In this document: positions 1 to 8,747 of the stretch, piece after piece | Numbering within the stretch: the first letter of the stretch is position 1 | Layout: each line of letters starts with the position of its first letter | Source of the DNA: Actinomycetota bacterium | Lineage (GTDB): Bacteria > Actinomycetota > Actinomycetes > Nanopelagicales > Nanopelagicaceae | Assembly: GCA_016870455.1 (NCBI GenBank) | Contig: VGBN01000004.1 | Coordinates: forward strand, 1 to 53,740 | DNA length: 53,740 nt | Direction of reading: 5' to 3' | The notes under the pieces: model-generated | What the model was told of the DNA's origin: nothing | The model's input: only the letters and a program-made list of their open reading frames with translations | Database searches by the model: none | Position numbers and translations under genes: made by a program

Positions 1-619
1 TGTCAGCAACCGCTCTAACCTCTCTAAGCTTATGAGTTATGAAGATAATAGAAGTTCCTCTTGATTTTAAAATTTTCATCACATTTAGCAACTCATCGGT
101 TTCCTGAGGTGTTAGTACTGCAGTCGGCTCATCCAAAATCAAAACTTTAGCGTCATACATAAGTGCTTTTACAATCTCTACTCTTTGCTGAACTCCTACC
201 GGCAAATCTTCAACTATGGCATCTGGATCAATATCAAATTTAAATTCATCTGAAAGCTTCTTAATTTTTTCTTTAATCTCAGCCAAGCTCATGATGCCAA
301 ACTTAGATTTCTCTCGTCCGAGCGCTATATTTTCGGCAACTGTAAATACTGGAATAAGCATGAAGTGCTGATGAACCATTCCAATTCCAAATTTGATCGC
401 ATCTGCTGGTTCAAGAATTTTTACTAATTTATCATCAATTAAAATTTCGCCGCTGTCTGGTTGCAACAGGCCATAGACAATATTCATTAAGGTGGATTTA
501 CCTGCGCCATTTTCACCAAGAATTGCGTGAATTTCGCCTTTACCAACCTTTAAATCAATTTGATTATTTGCTTGCAAACTTCCAAAACTTTTAGATATTC
601 CCTTTAACTCTAAGGGCAT
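1..619 (-). CDS. BMP-family (nucleoside/simple-sugar type) ABC transporter ATP-binding protein, partial
   Basis: This is the first 206 codons of an ATPase that runs off the left edge of the window. The ATG at 619-617 follows a good Shine-Dalgarno sequence (AAGGAG). Visible motifs are Walker A GENGAGKST (residues 35-43), the Q-loop MVHQHF (81-86), an atypical signature LPVGVQQRVEI (139-149), Walker B VLILDEP (159-165) and the switch His196 in FITHKL. The signature with VGVQQ is typical of the long two-cassette ATPases of BMP-type importers (YufO/NupO, RbsA-like), so a second nucleotide-binding half probably lies outside. It would energise uptake with the BMP binding protein encoded just upstream. 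The permeases are not in the window. Nucleoside is the likely substrate class, by inference only. Confidence 0.88.
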   Translation of the reverse strand, partial: MPLELKGISKSFGSLQANNQIDLKVGKGEIHAILGENGAGKSTLMNIVYGLLQPDSGEILIDDKLVKILEPADAIKFGIGMVHQHFMLIPVFTVAENIALGREKSKFGIMSLAEIKEKIKKLSDEFKFDIDPDAIVEDLPVGVQQRVEIVKALMYDAKVLILDEPTAVLTPQETDELLNVMKILKSRGTSIIFITHKLREVRAVAD

Positions 620-638
620 TACCTACTCCTTAATGTAA

Positions 639-668
639 CTGGGTGAGTTAGAAATCTAACTCACCCAG
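639..668 (-). other. Intercistronic hairpin between BMP protein and ATPase genes
   Basis: A perfect inverted repeat has arms CTGGGTGAGTTA and TAACTCACCCAG around the six bases GAAATC, giving a 12-bp stem that could extend to 13-14 bp. It lies 30 bases past the BMP stop codon and before the ATPase Shine-Dalgarno sequence. On the transcribed strand no U-run follows, so it is more likely a partial attenuator or an mRNA-stabilising 3' end for the abundant binding protein than a full terminator. Confidence 0.7.
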
Positions 669-697
669 CAATACTTCTCGACTAACTTTATAGTCGA

Positions 698-1732
698 TTA
701 TGCATTATTTACATCAATAGCTCCGGCAGCGATAGCCGCAGCTAGATCTCTTACCTCAGCTTGTAGTGATGCAGGAATCTTCTTTGACCAAGCTGGGGTA
801 ATTGCGTAAGCAACCCCCTTGTTGGCAAGTGTTCCTACATACTCTTTGCTGGTGAACTTACCTTCGTAAGCCTCTTTAGTTACAGCCAATACACCTTCTG
901 CTAAGCCCTTCAGAGCAGAAACAGGAGTAACACTTGCATACTGTTTGCCAGTATCCATTACCTTTGCATCCACCCAAATCACATTAGATTTCTGTGACTT
1001 TAGGCTGTTTGCAGCGGTTGTGGCTTGCATTCCACCGGCAACTGGGAAAATTACATCTGCACCCTGTTGCTCAAATGAGATTGAAGTTTGTAGAGCTTTA
1101 GTGGTGTCATCAAAGCTTCCAAGGAATGTTCCTGTTTTTGTCTTTGTGTTCCAACCAAGAACTTCTACCTTTGCGTTCTTAACATCGTTGTAGTACTGAA
1201 CTCCCTTTGCGTAACCTTCCATGAAGATAGTTACAGTTGGAATAGCGATACCACCATAGGTTGCAACCTTGCCAGTCTTTGACATACCTGCAGCTAGGTA
1301 GCCGACTAAGAATGAGTTTTCATCAGTCTTGTAGGTAATTCCCTTTTGATTTTTTCCTACAGTCCAGCCGTCAACCAAAGCAAAGTTAACTGATGGATTA
1401 GCGATTGCTGCTGCGGTGATTGCATCTCCTAGTAAAAAGCCAACACCAATGATCAGTGTGCACTTCTTATCTAAAAACTTCTTGATATTTGGCGCATAGT
1501 CAGCATTTGACTTTGCTGGTAAGTACTCAATTGATGATGCGTAGCCAGCCTTTAGAGCACGCTTTGCACCCTCGTATGAGGTTTGGTTAAAAGATTTGTC
1601 ATTAATTCCAGCAGTATCAAGCGCTACGCAAACTTTTTGCTTAGTTTTAGCATTTGCAGCTGGTGAAATTGCTACAGATGAAATCAGTGACGCAGCTGCA
1701 ATAGCTACGACTACCTTATTTACTCTTTTCAA
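698..1732 (-). CDS. BMP-family ABC transporter substrate-binding protein
   Basis: The product is a 344-residue secreted solute-binding protein of the BMP (PnrA/Med) family. Residues 1-28 form a signal peptide with a basic start, a hydrophobic core and an AxA cleavage site (Ala-Asn-Ala before Lys29). There is no lipobox cysteine, so it is not an evident lipoprotein. The family motif reads DTAGINDKSFNQ. The start codon is TTG at 1732, chosen because a strong Shine-Dalgarno sequence (GGGAGG) sits directly upstream. Relatives bind purine or other nucleosides and deliver them to an ABC importer. The ATPase gene follows downstream after a stem-loop, consistent with one operon. A structured leader candidate lies upstream at 1776-1826. 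The exact ligand cannot be told from sequence. Confidence 0.88.
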   Translation of the reverse strand: MKRVNKVVVAIAAASLISSVAISPAANAKTKQKVCVALDTAGINDKSFNQTSYEGAKRALKAGYASSIEYLPAKSNADYAPNIKKFLDKKCTLIIGVGFLLGDAITAAAIANPSVNFALVDGWTVGKNQKGITYKTDENSFLVGYLAAGMSKTGKVATYGGIAIPTVTIFMEGYAKGVQYYNDVKNAKVEVLGWNTKTKTGTFLGSFDDTTKALQTSISFEQQGADVIFPVAGGMQATTAANSLKSQKSNVIWVDAKVMDTGKQYASVTPVSALKGLAEGVLAVTKEAYEGKFTSKEYVGTLANKGVAYAITPAWSKKIPASLQAEVRDLAAAIAAGAIDVNNA

Positions 1733-1775
1733 AATCCCTCCCTAGGACTAAGGACCCAAAAAATGATGGGCTTGG

Positions 1776-1826
1776 TTGTGTGCTGACCCTATCGGTGCTG
1801 GCTGAGGCCGCTACACAGGCACACAA
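1776..1826 (-). promoter_or_regulatory. Candidate structured leader of the BMP transporter gene
   Basis: Arms TTGTGTGC and GCACACAA (8 bp, perfect) enclose 35 bases that contain a smaller stem on the transcribed strand, GGC-CTCA-GCC, flanked by GC/GC with one bulged A. The element lies between the preceding BMP gene and the Shine-Dalgarno sequence at about 1737-1745. It matches no riboswitch that I recognise. The long spacer makes a simple protein operator less likely than an RNA fold. This rests on base pairing alone. Confidence 0.35.
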
Positions 1827-1856
1827 GTTACCTTGATTACGATTTCTTTAGATTAC

Positions 1857-1882
1857 TTTAAACTCTAACTAGAGAGTTTAAA
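1857..1882. repeat. AT-rich inverted repeat between the two BMP genes
   Basis: Arms TTTAAACTCT and AGAGTTTAAA (10 bp, perfect) flank a six-base loop, 13 bases past the stop codon of the second BMP-domain gene. No U-run follows on the minus strand. It could be a weak 3'-end hairpin or an operator for the downstream transporter gene. Confidence 0.45.
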
Positions 1883-1895
1883 CTTTTACCTCAGT

Positions 1896-2906
1896 TTAAG
1901 AGCCTAGAATATTTTTAATCCGCCCTGCCTTTAGGTTGGTTGAAATACTTTGGACCCGTGCAGGCAATGGCTGTCCGCTGACTACTTTTACAGTCACCCC
2001 ACCATTCTTGAGATTGTATCTGTGCCCATAGATCCCTTTTTTCCCATCCAATATCTCCAAAATATTTTTATCAGCTACTTCAGCTGCAATTATCTGCTCA
2101 ACCGCCAAATCAAACCTTTTTTGCACAACTAGATACTGATTTTTCTTACCTGCTGAAAAATTTAAAAAATACTGCTCTGGCAGAAGCCCTGAGATTAGAA
2201 TCGGGGTAGCTGGCCTGTTCAAAGTAGCAATATTTGAGATTACCTCATCAGATTTAGACCAGATTGAATAGATTTGGTCGACCCCAGAGTTAACCTGGGC
2301 CTTGATCTCACCTTCTACATCAGTATCTAGCAACTTACTACTTACTTTCACCTTTGAATTTCCCGCCATAGCACCTTTAGCAAAAACTGAGAGATATTTT
2401 GCAGCAGTTGGGTCTGTCTTTTCGCCAATAAATCCGATCTTGCCACTCTTGCTCCTTGCCGCCAATGCCGCACCGGCTAGATAAATTCCCTCATGGGTGG
2501 CAAATGAAAGATTAGAAACATTAGTCATTGCGACAGACTCATCATCGATGATTGCAAATTGGGTATTTGGAAACTCATTAGAGATACGACGAACTGTGTC
2601 AGCATAAGCTGCGCCAACACAAATAATCAGTTGGTACTTATTTCGAGCTAAGAACCTAACTCTCGTTATTCGATCACCAAGGGTGCCATCTGTAATCTGC
2701 TCACGTACATCAAGTCTAGAAATATTGTGCTTTTTGATTGCCCGCTCTAACCCTTTTGCAGCTAGATCATTTATACCGTTATCACCACGGCCACCCACCT
2801 CATATGCGATAGCTATCCGCTTAGGCTCAACAGCGTTAGCGCTTTGAATTGCTGTGATTGGAAGTAGAGAAAGAAGAATTAAAAATAAAACTAAACGCTT
2901 AGCCAT
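1896..2906 (-). CDS. Second BMP-domain secreted binding protein
   Basis: This is a 336-residue protein of the BMP family. The start is placed at ATG 2906 rather than the upstream in-frame ATG 2936. The shorter form begins directly with a clean signal peptide (Met-Ala-Lys-Arg, then a Leu-rich core, then an AxA-type site at Ala-Asn-Ala). Its ATG overlaps the trpS stop by 8 bases (ATGGCTAA), suggesting coupled translation. The diagnostic motif is [13 protein letters not shown], matching the VGGRGD variant seen in actinobacterial BMP proteins. No lipobox is present. It sits upstream of the first BMP protein and its ATPase, so it may be an alternative ligand-binding component of the same importer or a sensor-like BMP protein. 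The ligand is unknown. Confidence 0.8.
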   Translation of the reverse strand: MAKRLVLFLILLSLLPITAIQSANAVEPKRIAIAYEVGGRGDNGINDLAAKGLERAIKKHNISRLDVREQITDGTLGDRITRVRFLARNKYQLIICVGAAYADTVRRISNEFPNTQFAIIDDESVAMTNVSNLSFATHEGIYLAGAALAARSKSGKIGFIGEKTDPTAAKYLSVFAKGAMAGNSKVKVSSKLLDTDVEGEIKAQVNSGVDQIYSIWSKSDEVISNIATLNRPATPILISGLLPEQYFLNFSAGKKNQYLVVQKRFDLAVEQIIAAEVADKNILEILDGKKGIYGHRYNLKNGGVTVKVVSGQPLPARVQSISTNLKAGRIKNILGS

Positions 2907-3903
2907 TTGCAATGAGACCCAAGGCAGAGTACACATCAGCTAAAGTCTTATCGGCAACTTGATTGGCTTTTTCTGATCCAACTTTAAGCATTCTAAGTAA
3001 CTCAGCTCGATCATCCACTAGTGCCAGGGTTCGAGTGCGAATTGGATTTAATACTTCAACTACAACCTCAGCCACCTGTAACTTAAAATCACCATAACCT
3101 TTGCCAGCAAACTCATTTTCTAGATCTTTAATTGATTTCCCAGAAAGAGCTGAGTTAATAGTTAGCAGGTTAGAGATACCAGGTTTTTCTTTCTCATCAA
3201 ATTTAATTTCCTTACCTGCATCTGTAACACTAGATTTAAACTTTTTTATTGTGGCATCAGGTGTATCCATCAGCTCTACTACCCCCGCCATGGAGGTAGC
3301 TGATTTACTCATCTTAGAGTTTGGATCTTGCAGATCATTGATCTTTGCTAAGGACTTAATAATTTTAGCGGCAGGAATATTAAATACTTCCTTATACTTA
3401 CTATTAAATCTTTGACCTAAGTCTCTTGTTAACTCAATATGTTGGCGTTGATCTTCTCCAACTGGGACAAAATCTGCCTGATAAAGCAGGATATCTGCTG
3501 CTTGCAATATTGGATATGTAAAAAGTCCAACATTGGTTCGATCAGCACCTTTCTTATGAGACTTATCTTTAAATTGAGTCATTCGACCAGCCTCACCAAA
3601 GCCAGTTATGCACTCAAGCACCCACGCTAATTGATTGTGAGCCGGGACCTGAGATTGGATAAACAATGTGCAAAGTTTTGGATCCACGCCTAGAGCAATC
3701 AATTGAGCAGCTGAGAGGAGGGTTCGTTGCTCCAATAGTTTTGGATCAGTTTCAACTGTTAAAGCATGTAGATCAACAACGCAGTAAAAAGCATCATGTT
3801 CTTTCTGTAACTCAACCCATTGCTTTATTGCGCCAAGGTAGTTACCCAGATGAAATGAATCATGAGTTGGTTGAATTCCAGATAAAACTCGTTTTTTACT
3901 CAC
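2899..3903 (-). CDS. trpS: Tryptophanyl-tRNA synthetase
   Basis: This class I aminoacyl-tRNA synthetase charges tRNA-Trp with tryptophan in the cytoplasm. Its 334 residues match the usual bacterial length. The HIGH-type motif is HLGN (residues 18-21) after the typical [14 protein letters not shown] segment, and the second signature KMSKS is intact at 197-201. The start is GTG at 3903, which overlaps the stop of the upstream membrane-protein gene as GTGA. The 3' end overlaps the BMP-domain gene by 8 bases. The three genes are therefore probably co-translated. No sign of a regulatory Trp leader is visible because the start lies inside the upstream gene. Confidence 0.97.
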   Translation of the reverse strand: MSKKRVLSGIQPTHDSFHLGNYLGAIKQWVELQKEHDAFYCVVDLHALTVETDPKLLEQRTLLSAAQLIALGVDPKLCTLFIQSQVPAHNQLAWVLECITGFGEAGRMTQFKDKSHKKGADRTNVGLFTYPILQAADILLYQADFVPVGEDQRQHIELTRDLGQRFNSKYKEVFNIPAAKIIKSLAKINDLQDPNSKMSKSATSMAGVVELMDTPDATIKKFKSSVTDAGKEIKFDEKEKPGISNLLTINSALSGKSIKDLENEFAGKGYGDFKLQVAEVVVEVLNPIRTRTLALVDDRAELLRMLKVGSEKANQVADKTLADVYSALGLIANG

Positions 3904-5192
3904 TTCTTCACATCATTTCGGGCAAGTAACAATTGACCTACGCGCTTGCCATTCATGCTGATAATTGTAAAACGCCCCCCATCAACTTTAACCACATCAT
4001 TAATCTGTGCAATTCTGCCTAGTTTATGCATCACAAAACCACTCACCGTTTCATACGGCCCCTCTGGTAGTTCAATACCTGTTTGATCTTGTAAATCCTC
4101 AAGTGAGATTAAGCCATCAATCTCTATTTCCCCTGAGCGTTGTTGCAAATTTGTCTGAGTTTCATGACTATCATACTCATCTTGAATTTCACCAATTAGA
4201 CACTCAACTAAATTCTCTAATGTCACAATGCCATCTGTGCCACCATACTCATCTAGCACAATCGCAATATGTTGACGCTTTCCACGCATCTCAGTCAAAG
4301 CTGGTAACACACCTTTTGTGCCAGGTAAAAAGATTACATTTCGAACAATTTCCATAATGGTTAGTTGTGCATCATCTAACTTAGGATTTAGTAAATCCCT
4401 TACATGCAAAAAGCCAATGACCTCATCACTGCTTCCTCTTACAACTGGGTAACGAGAATGGCCATGCTCTACTGCAAGTTTGCGTGCCGCTGAGATACTC
4501 AGTGAGGCATCTAAGAAATCTACCTCGGTTCTTGGCACCATCACCTCATGAATTAAGCGATCGCTGGTATTAAAAACCTCTTCAACGATCTCACGCTCTT
4601 CTTTGGTTAAATCAGCATGCCCACTTACTAACTCCATTAACTCTACATCTGAGATCTGATTTCTCTCACTTTTTGAAGTGATACCAAAAAGCTTAACTAT
4701 TAGGTCAGTAGATTGAGACAGCAACCAGATAATTGGCCGAAAAACTATTGCAACTCGATCCACAACTGATGCAGTAGCCAGTGCAATGCTCTCGGTCTTA
4801 TATAAAGCCAGCCGTTTAGGAACTAACTCACCAAAGACCAATGAGATATAGACAATTACTAAGGTAATCGCAATTATTGAAATAATCTCACTACTTGCGG
4901 CAGAAAGTCCCAGTGACTCCAATCTTGGAATCACATAGACACCTAGTTGCTCAGCCCCTAGGGCGGCAGATAAAAATCCACATAAGGTGATGCCAACCTG
5001 AACAGCGGCTAAGAATCGATTTGGATTGCCAGTTAACTTTGCAACCCGATTGCCGCGTTTACCCTTACCCGCAATCTGCTTAACCTGTGACTCCCGTAGG
5101 GAGATTAAGGCGATCTCAGCTGCAACGAAGATTCCGCCCAGCGCTATTAGCCCCAAAACGATTGCAATGCTGATCAACGCACCTTCGGCCAT
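3900..5192 (-). CDS. CNNM/CorC-type membrane protein (hemolysin family, DUF21 + CBS + CorC_HlyC)
   Basis: This is a 430-residue integral membrane protein. The first ~190 residues carry hydrophobic helices of the DUF21/CNNM type. A CBS-pair region follows (about 200-330, including [11 protein letters not shown] and the GFLHVRDLL segment), and the C-terminal CorC_HlyC domain has the typical [17 protein letters not shown] motif. Members are linked to Mg2+/Co2+ efflux or ion homeostasis; the name hemolysin is historical. ATG 5192 has a GGAG sequence close upstream. It overlaps trpS by four bases and diverges from the ATPase gene on plus. Functional assignment beyond family is uncertain. Confidence 0.88.
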   Translation of the reverse strand: MAEGALISIAIVLGLIALGGIFVAAEIALISLRESQVKQIAGKGKRGNRVAKLTGNPNRFLAAVQVGITLCGFLSAALGAEQLGVYVIPRLESLGLSAASSEIISIIAITLVIVYISLVFGELVPKRLALYKTESIALATASVVDRVAIVFRPIIWLLSQSTDLIVKLFGITSKSERNQISDVELMELVSGHADLTKEEREIVEEVFNTSDRLIHEVMVPRTEVDFLDASLSISAARKLAVEHGHSRYPVVRGSSDEVIGFLHVRDLLNPKLDDAQLTIMEIVRNVIFLPGTKGVLPALTEMRGKRQHIAIVLDEYGGTDGIVTLENLVECLIGEIQDEYDSHETQTNLQQRSGEIEIDGLISLEDLQDQTGIELPEGPYETVSGFVMHKLGRIAQINDVVKVDGGRFTIISMNGKRVGQLLLARNDVKK

Positions 5193-5252
5193 ATCTCCAA
5201 TGGTATCTAACCGCCCACTTCACCCGCCCCGTGAGCGCAAAAAGAGCGCCCC

Positions 5253-5282
5253 TTCCCATTTTTTGCCAATCTGTCGTAATCT
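5253..5282 (+). promoter_or_regulatory. Predicted promoter of the UgpC/MsiK-type ATPase gene
   Basis: A -35-like TTCCCA (5253-5258) and a -10-like TAATCT (5277-5282) are 18 bases apart. The expected start of transcription, near 5289, lies right beside the inverted repeat at 5291-5306. This is pattern matching only. Confidence 0.4.
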
Positions 5283-5290
5283 TTGCCAAC

Positions 5291-5343
5291 TCTCACAACC
5301 GTGAGACCTTCATCCAACGGATCGTCGGGCACGTACCTGCCCG
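5291..5343 (+). promoter_or_regulatory. Two inverted repeats in the leader of the ATPase gene
   Basis: TCTCAC-AACC-GTGAGA (5291-5306) lies at the predicted transcription start and could be an operator. CGGGCA-CGTACC-TGCCCG (5326-5343) ends at the first base of the Shine-Dalgarno region GGAGAAGGAG, so its folding could limit ribosome access. Both arms are perfect but only 6 bp long. Confidence 0.4.
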
Positions 5344-5360
5344 GAGAAGGAGTAAAGAAA

Positions 5361-6443
5361 ATGGCATCAGTTGTATTCTCACAAGCATCTCGAATCTATC
5401 CAGGAACTACCAAACCTGCGGTAGATAAATTAGATCTAACTGTTAATGATGGTGAGTTTCTAGTTTTAGTTGGACCATCTGGTTGCGGTAAATCAACCTC
5501 GCTTCGAATGTTAGCTGGATTAGAGGAGATCGATACTGGATCAATCCGCATTGGCGATAAAGATGTCACAAATGTGGCACCAAAGGATCGTGATATCGCA
5601 ATGGTTTTTCAGTCTTACGCCTTATACCCACATATGTCAGTGGCTGAAAATATGGGATTTGCATTAAAAATTGCTGGCGTTGCTAAAGAGGAGCGCGAGC
5701 GCAGAGTATTAGATGCAGCAAGATTATTAGATCTTGAAGATTACTTAGATCGTAAGCCTAAGGCGCTCTCTGGTGGTCAACGTCAACGTGTTGCAATGGG
5801 TCGAGCAATTGTCCGTGAGCCACAGGTCTTCTTAATGGATGAGCCATTATCAAACTTGGATGCAAAGCTTCGTGTTGCCACCCGTACTCAAATAGCAGCT
5901 CTGCAACGCAGACTTGGAATTACAACTGTTTATGTAACCCATGATCAAGTTGAAGCTATGACAATGGGTGATCGTGTTGCGGTGCTCAAAGATGGGCTGC
6001 TACAACAGGTTGATACCCCACGTAATCTTTATGAAAAACCACAAAATGTTTTTGTGGCTGGCTTTATTGGCTCACCTGCCATGAATCTGTTGACTGCACC
6101 AGTTGTTGGCGGAAGGGCAAAACTTAGCAACCTAGTAGTTGATGTACCAGCCTCTGGTGGTTCATCTGTCACAGTGGGAATTAGACCGGAAGGTTTTGTC
6201 CCTGCTACAACTGGTTTTGAAGTGGCAGTTGAGGTAGTTGAAGAGCTTGGTGCTGATGCATTTGTTTACGGCAAGCCAGTTGATAAGTCACTTAAGTTTG
6301 CTAACACCTCTGAAGAGTTAGGCCAGGTAATTATTAGATGGGATCCAAAGAATCCGCCTAAGGCTGGTCAAACAATTACCGTAGGTGTTAAGCCTGAGGT
6401 GGTACATCTATTTGATGCAACATCTGGTAGACGATTAAATTAA
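5361..6443 (+). CDS. UgpC/MsiK-type sugar ABC transporter ATP-binding protein
   Basis: The 360-residue product is a cytoplasmic ATPase of the MalK/UgpC/MsiK family. Walker A is GPSGCGKST (38-46), the signature is LSGGQ (136-140), Walker B is FLMDEP (157-162), and a switch His occurs in YVTHDQ. A TOBE/OB-like C-terminal part with GIRPEGF and GVKPEVVHLF follows. ATG 5361 is chosen over in-frame ATG 5283 because GGAGAAGGAG lies just before it and family homology begins there. No permease or binding protein is nearby. It therefore resembles Streptomyces MsiK, a shared ATPase serving several carbohydrate importers; that role is inferred. It has its own promoter and terminator. Confidence 0.92.
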   Translation: MASVVFSQASRIYPGTTKPAVDKLDLTVNDGEFLVLVGPSGCGKSTSLRMLAGLEEIDTGSIRIGDKDVTNVAPKDRDIAMVFQSYALYPHMSVAENMGFALKIAGVAKEERERRVLDAARLLDLEDYLDRKPKALSGGQRQRVAMGRAIVREPQVFLMDEPLSNLDAKLRVATRTQIAALQRRLGITTVYVTHDQVEAMTMGDRVAVLKDGLLQQVDTPRNLYEKPQNVFVAGFIGSPAMNLLTAPVVGGRAKLSNLVVDVPASGGSSVTVGIRPEGFVPATTGFEVAVEVVEELGADAFVYGKPVDKSLKFANTSEELGQVIIRWDPKNPPKAGQTITVGVKPEVVHLFDATSGRRLN

Positions 6444-6453
6444 ATCTAAAGTC

Positions 6454-6487
6454 AAAAGCCCCGTTCGCTATGAACGGGGCTTTTTTT
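6454..6487. terminator. Rho-independent terminator between convergent genes
   Basis: A GC-rich stem (arms AAAGCCCCGTTC and GAACGGGGCTTT, 12 bp, loop GCTAT) is followed by a run of seven T on plus. It ends the ATPase gene. On minus the stem is followed by a shorter T-run, so it may also serve icd. Confidence 0.92.
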
Positions 6488-6496
6488 ATGAGTTTG

Positions 6497-7711
6497 TTAT
6501 GCCATAGCTTTCTTTAAATTTTCATCAATTGCAGATAAAAACTCTTGGGTGTTTAACCATGGTGCATCACTGCTAATTAGTAAGGCAAGATCTTTGGTCA
6601 TTTTTCCACTTTCAACAGTTTCAATACATACTCGCTCCAGAGTTGCTGAAAACTGAGCCACCTTTGGTGTGTTATCAAGTTTTGCACGGTGTGCTAAGCC
6701 TTGAGTCCAAGCAAAGATTGATGCGATTGGATTTGTTGAGGTGGCTTTACCTGCTTGATGATCTCGGTAATGACGAGTTACTGTGCCGTGAGCAGCTTCG
6801 GCTTCAACGGTTTTGCCATCTGGGGTCATTAATACAGATGTCATTAAACCAAGGGATCCATAACCTTGTGCAACGGTGTCAGATTGAACATCACCATCAT
6901 AATTCTTACAAGCCCAGATATAGCCACCCTCCCAGCGAAGTGAGGTTGCCACCATGTCATCAATTAATCTGTGGTCATACCCAAGGTTGTTTTTAGCAAA
7001 CTCAGCTTTGAACTCTTTCTCAAAAACCTCAGCAAAGATATCTTTAAATCGACCATCATAAGCTTTCAAAATTGTATTTTTGGTTGATAAAAAGACTGGA
7101 TACTTACGAATCAAACCATAGTTAAATGAGGCTCTAGCGAAATCTCGAATTGAATCATCAAGGTTATACATCGCCATGGCAACTCCTGATGATGGAAAAT
7201 CAAAGACGTCAAACTCCATTGGCTTTGATCCATCCGCAGGTGTGAAGGCGACCGTTAACTTTCCTGCCCCTGGGACTTTGAAATCAGTTGCTCGGTACTG
7301 GTCACCAAATGCATGACGGCCAATCACAATTGGCTTAGTCCAATGTGGGATTAATCGCGGAACATTTTTGATGATGATTGGTTCACGAAAAATTACGCCC
7401 CCTAGGATGTTACGAATGCTGCCATTAGGCGACTTCCACATCTTTTTTAACTTAAACTCTTCAACCCTGGCTTCATCTGGTGTGATAGTTGCGCATTTAA
7501 CCCCAACACCATGCTTTTGAATCGCATGGGCAGAGTCAATTGTGACCTGATCATCTGTTTTATCTCGATACTCTATTCCTAGGTCGTAGTACTCAAGATT
7601 TATATCAAGATATGGCAAGATCAAAGAATCCTTGATGAACTGCCAGATGATCCGTGTCATCTCATCGCCATCTAATTCAACTACGGTACCTTCAACTTTG
7701 ATCTTATTCAT
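6497..7711 (-). CDS. icd: NADP-dependent isocitrate dehydrogenase (type II, homodimeric)
   Basis: The enzyme oxidatively decarboxylates isocitrate to 2-oxoglutarate with NADP+ in the TCA cycle. The 404-residue length and the N-terminal segment with [12 protein letters not shown] identify the eukaryote-like homodimeric subfamily, also found in mycobacteria (Icd1). The isocitrate-binding segment [12 protein letters not shown] and the later TAHGTV-like stretch ([12 protein letters not shown]) are intact. ATG 7711 has AAGGAG eight bases upstream. It is the last gene of the sucC-to-icd run, 15 bases after mdh, and is closed by the shared terminator. Confidence 0.96.
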   Translation of the reverse strand: MNKIKVEGTVVELDGDEMTRIIWQFIKDSLILPYLDINLEYYDLGIEYRDKTDDQVTIDSAHAIQKHGVGVKCATITPDEARVEEFKLKKMWKSPNGSIRNILGGVIFREPIIIKNVPRLIPHWTKPIVIGRHAFGDQYRATDFKVPGAGKLTVAFTPADGSKPMEFDVFDFPSSGVAMAMYNLDDSIRDFARASFNYGLIRKYPVFLSTKNTILKAYDGRFKDIFAEVFEKEFKAEFAKNNLGYDHRLIDDMVATSLRWEGGYIWACKNYDGDVQSDTVAQGYGSLGLMTSVLMTPDGKTVEAEAAHGTVTRHYRDHQAGKATSTNPIASIFAWTQGLAHRAKLDNTPKVAQFSATLERVCIETVESGKMTKDLALLISSDAPWLNTQEFLSAIDENLKKAMA

Positions 7712-7726
7712 AACCGCACTCCTTAC

Positions 7727-8683
7727 TTATAAGTCTTTGACATCAGCTTGTTTTGTTCGGACAGCTTCTGCTGCAGCCTTTAACGAGCTCAGTTCATCAG
7801 AAGATAATTTAGTTTCAACTACCTTGTTAACACCATTTTTCCCAATCTGTGCCTCAACGCCTAGATAGACGCCGGTAATTCCATACTCGCCATTTACCCA
7901 GGCACACACCGGCATAACCTCATTTGAATCGGTAATAACCGCCTTTGCCATTCGTGCCGCTGCTGCTGATGGTGCGTAATATGCAGATCCAGTTTTTATT
8001 AATGCCACAATCTCAGCCCCACCATTTCTGGTCCGATCTACTAGATCTTTAATCTCAACCTCGGATAAAACATCAGAAAGTGGTTTACCGTTGACAGTAC
8101 AGCGGCTTGGAACTGGCACCATAGTTTCACCATGTGAACCAAGGGTTAAAGTCTTTACCGCCGCAGTTGCAACTCCACATTTTTCAGCTACAAAATTGGT
8201 AAATCTAGCGGTGTCCAACATTCCAGCTTGTCCCATTACTTTGTTGTATGAAAACTTGGTTGCAATCTGAGCAAGTGCAGTCATCTCATCTAACGGATTT
8301 GAAACGACAATGATCACCGCATTTGGTGAGTGTTTAGCAATGTTCTCAGCCACGCCACGAACGATCCCAGCATTTACACCAATCAGATCCATTCGACTCA
8401 TACCTGGCTTACGTGGTAAACCAGCAGTAATTACCACCACATCAGAGTTTGCTGTCTTCTCATAACCACCGCCATCTGCTGTGGTGGTTGCGCCAATAAC
8501 CTTTGTTTCAAATTTTTCTATAGATCTTGATTGATTTATATCTAATGCCAAGCCCTCAGGCTTGCCCTCTAAAATGTCAGTTAAAACTACGCTTTCAAAA
8601 ACATCATACTCAGCCAGTCGTAACGCAGTTGTTGATCCATAAAATCCAGCGCCTACAACTGTAACCTTCCCAGATCTGCTCAT
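7727..8683 (-). CDS. mdh: Malate dehydrogenase (LDH-like class)
   Basis: This cytoplasmic enzyme interconverts malate and oxaloacetate with NAD+. The 318-residue chain has the Rossmann motif VGAGFYG (10-16), the substrate-arginine loop AGLPRKPGMSR and the catalytic histidine in TLGSHGETMVP. These place it in the LDH-like type 3 malate dehydrogenases rather than the E. coli type. The Arg-rich active loop (PRKPGMSR) favours malate over lactate. GAGAGG precedes ATG 8683. Its neighbour icd follows after 15 bases, and the two TCA genes are probably co-transcribed. A TAATAT hexamer in the 64-base upstream gap could be a -10, but no convincing -35 was seen. Confidence 0.95.
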   Translation of the reverse strand: MSRSGKVTVVGAGFYGSTTALRLAEYDVFESVVLTDILEGKPEGLALDINQSRSIEKFETKVIGATTTADGGGYEKTANSDVVVITAGLPRKPGMSRMDLIGVNAGIVRGVAENIAKHSPNAVIIVVSNPLDEMTALAQIATKFSYNKVMGQAGMLDTARFTNFVAEKCGVATAAVKTLTLGSHGETMVPVPSRCTVNGKPLSDVLSEVEIKDLVDRTRNGGAEIVALIKTGSAYYAPSAAAARMAKAVITDSNEVMPVCAWVNGEYGITGVYLGVEAQIGKNGVNKVVETKLSSDELSSLKAAAEAVRTKQADVKDL

Positions 8684-8747
8684 TAAATCCTCTCAAGGGT
8701 GATGACCAATATTACTGATCTTGTGCCAATCAACTAAATCCGCAACC

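Noticed and set aside
945-1193. Plus-strand open frame of 82 codons opposite the BMP gene
   Set aside because: It is the antisense reading of a clear gene with no start signals, as are the other plus-strand frames over minus-strand genes.
6444-6496. Possible small gene between the ATPase and icd
   Set aside because: The space is fully explained by the terminator hairpin.
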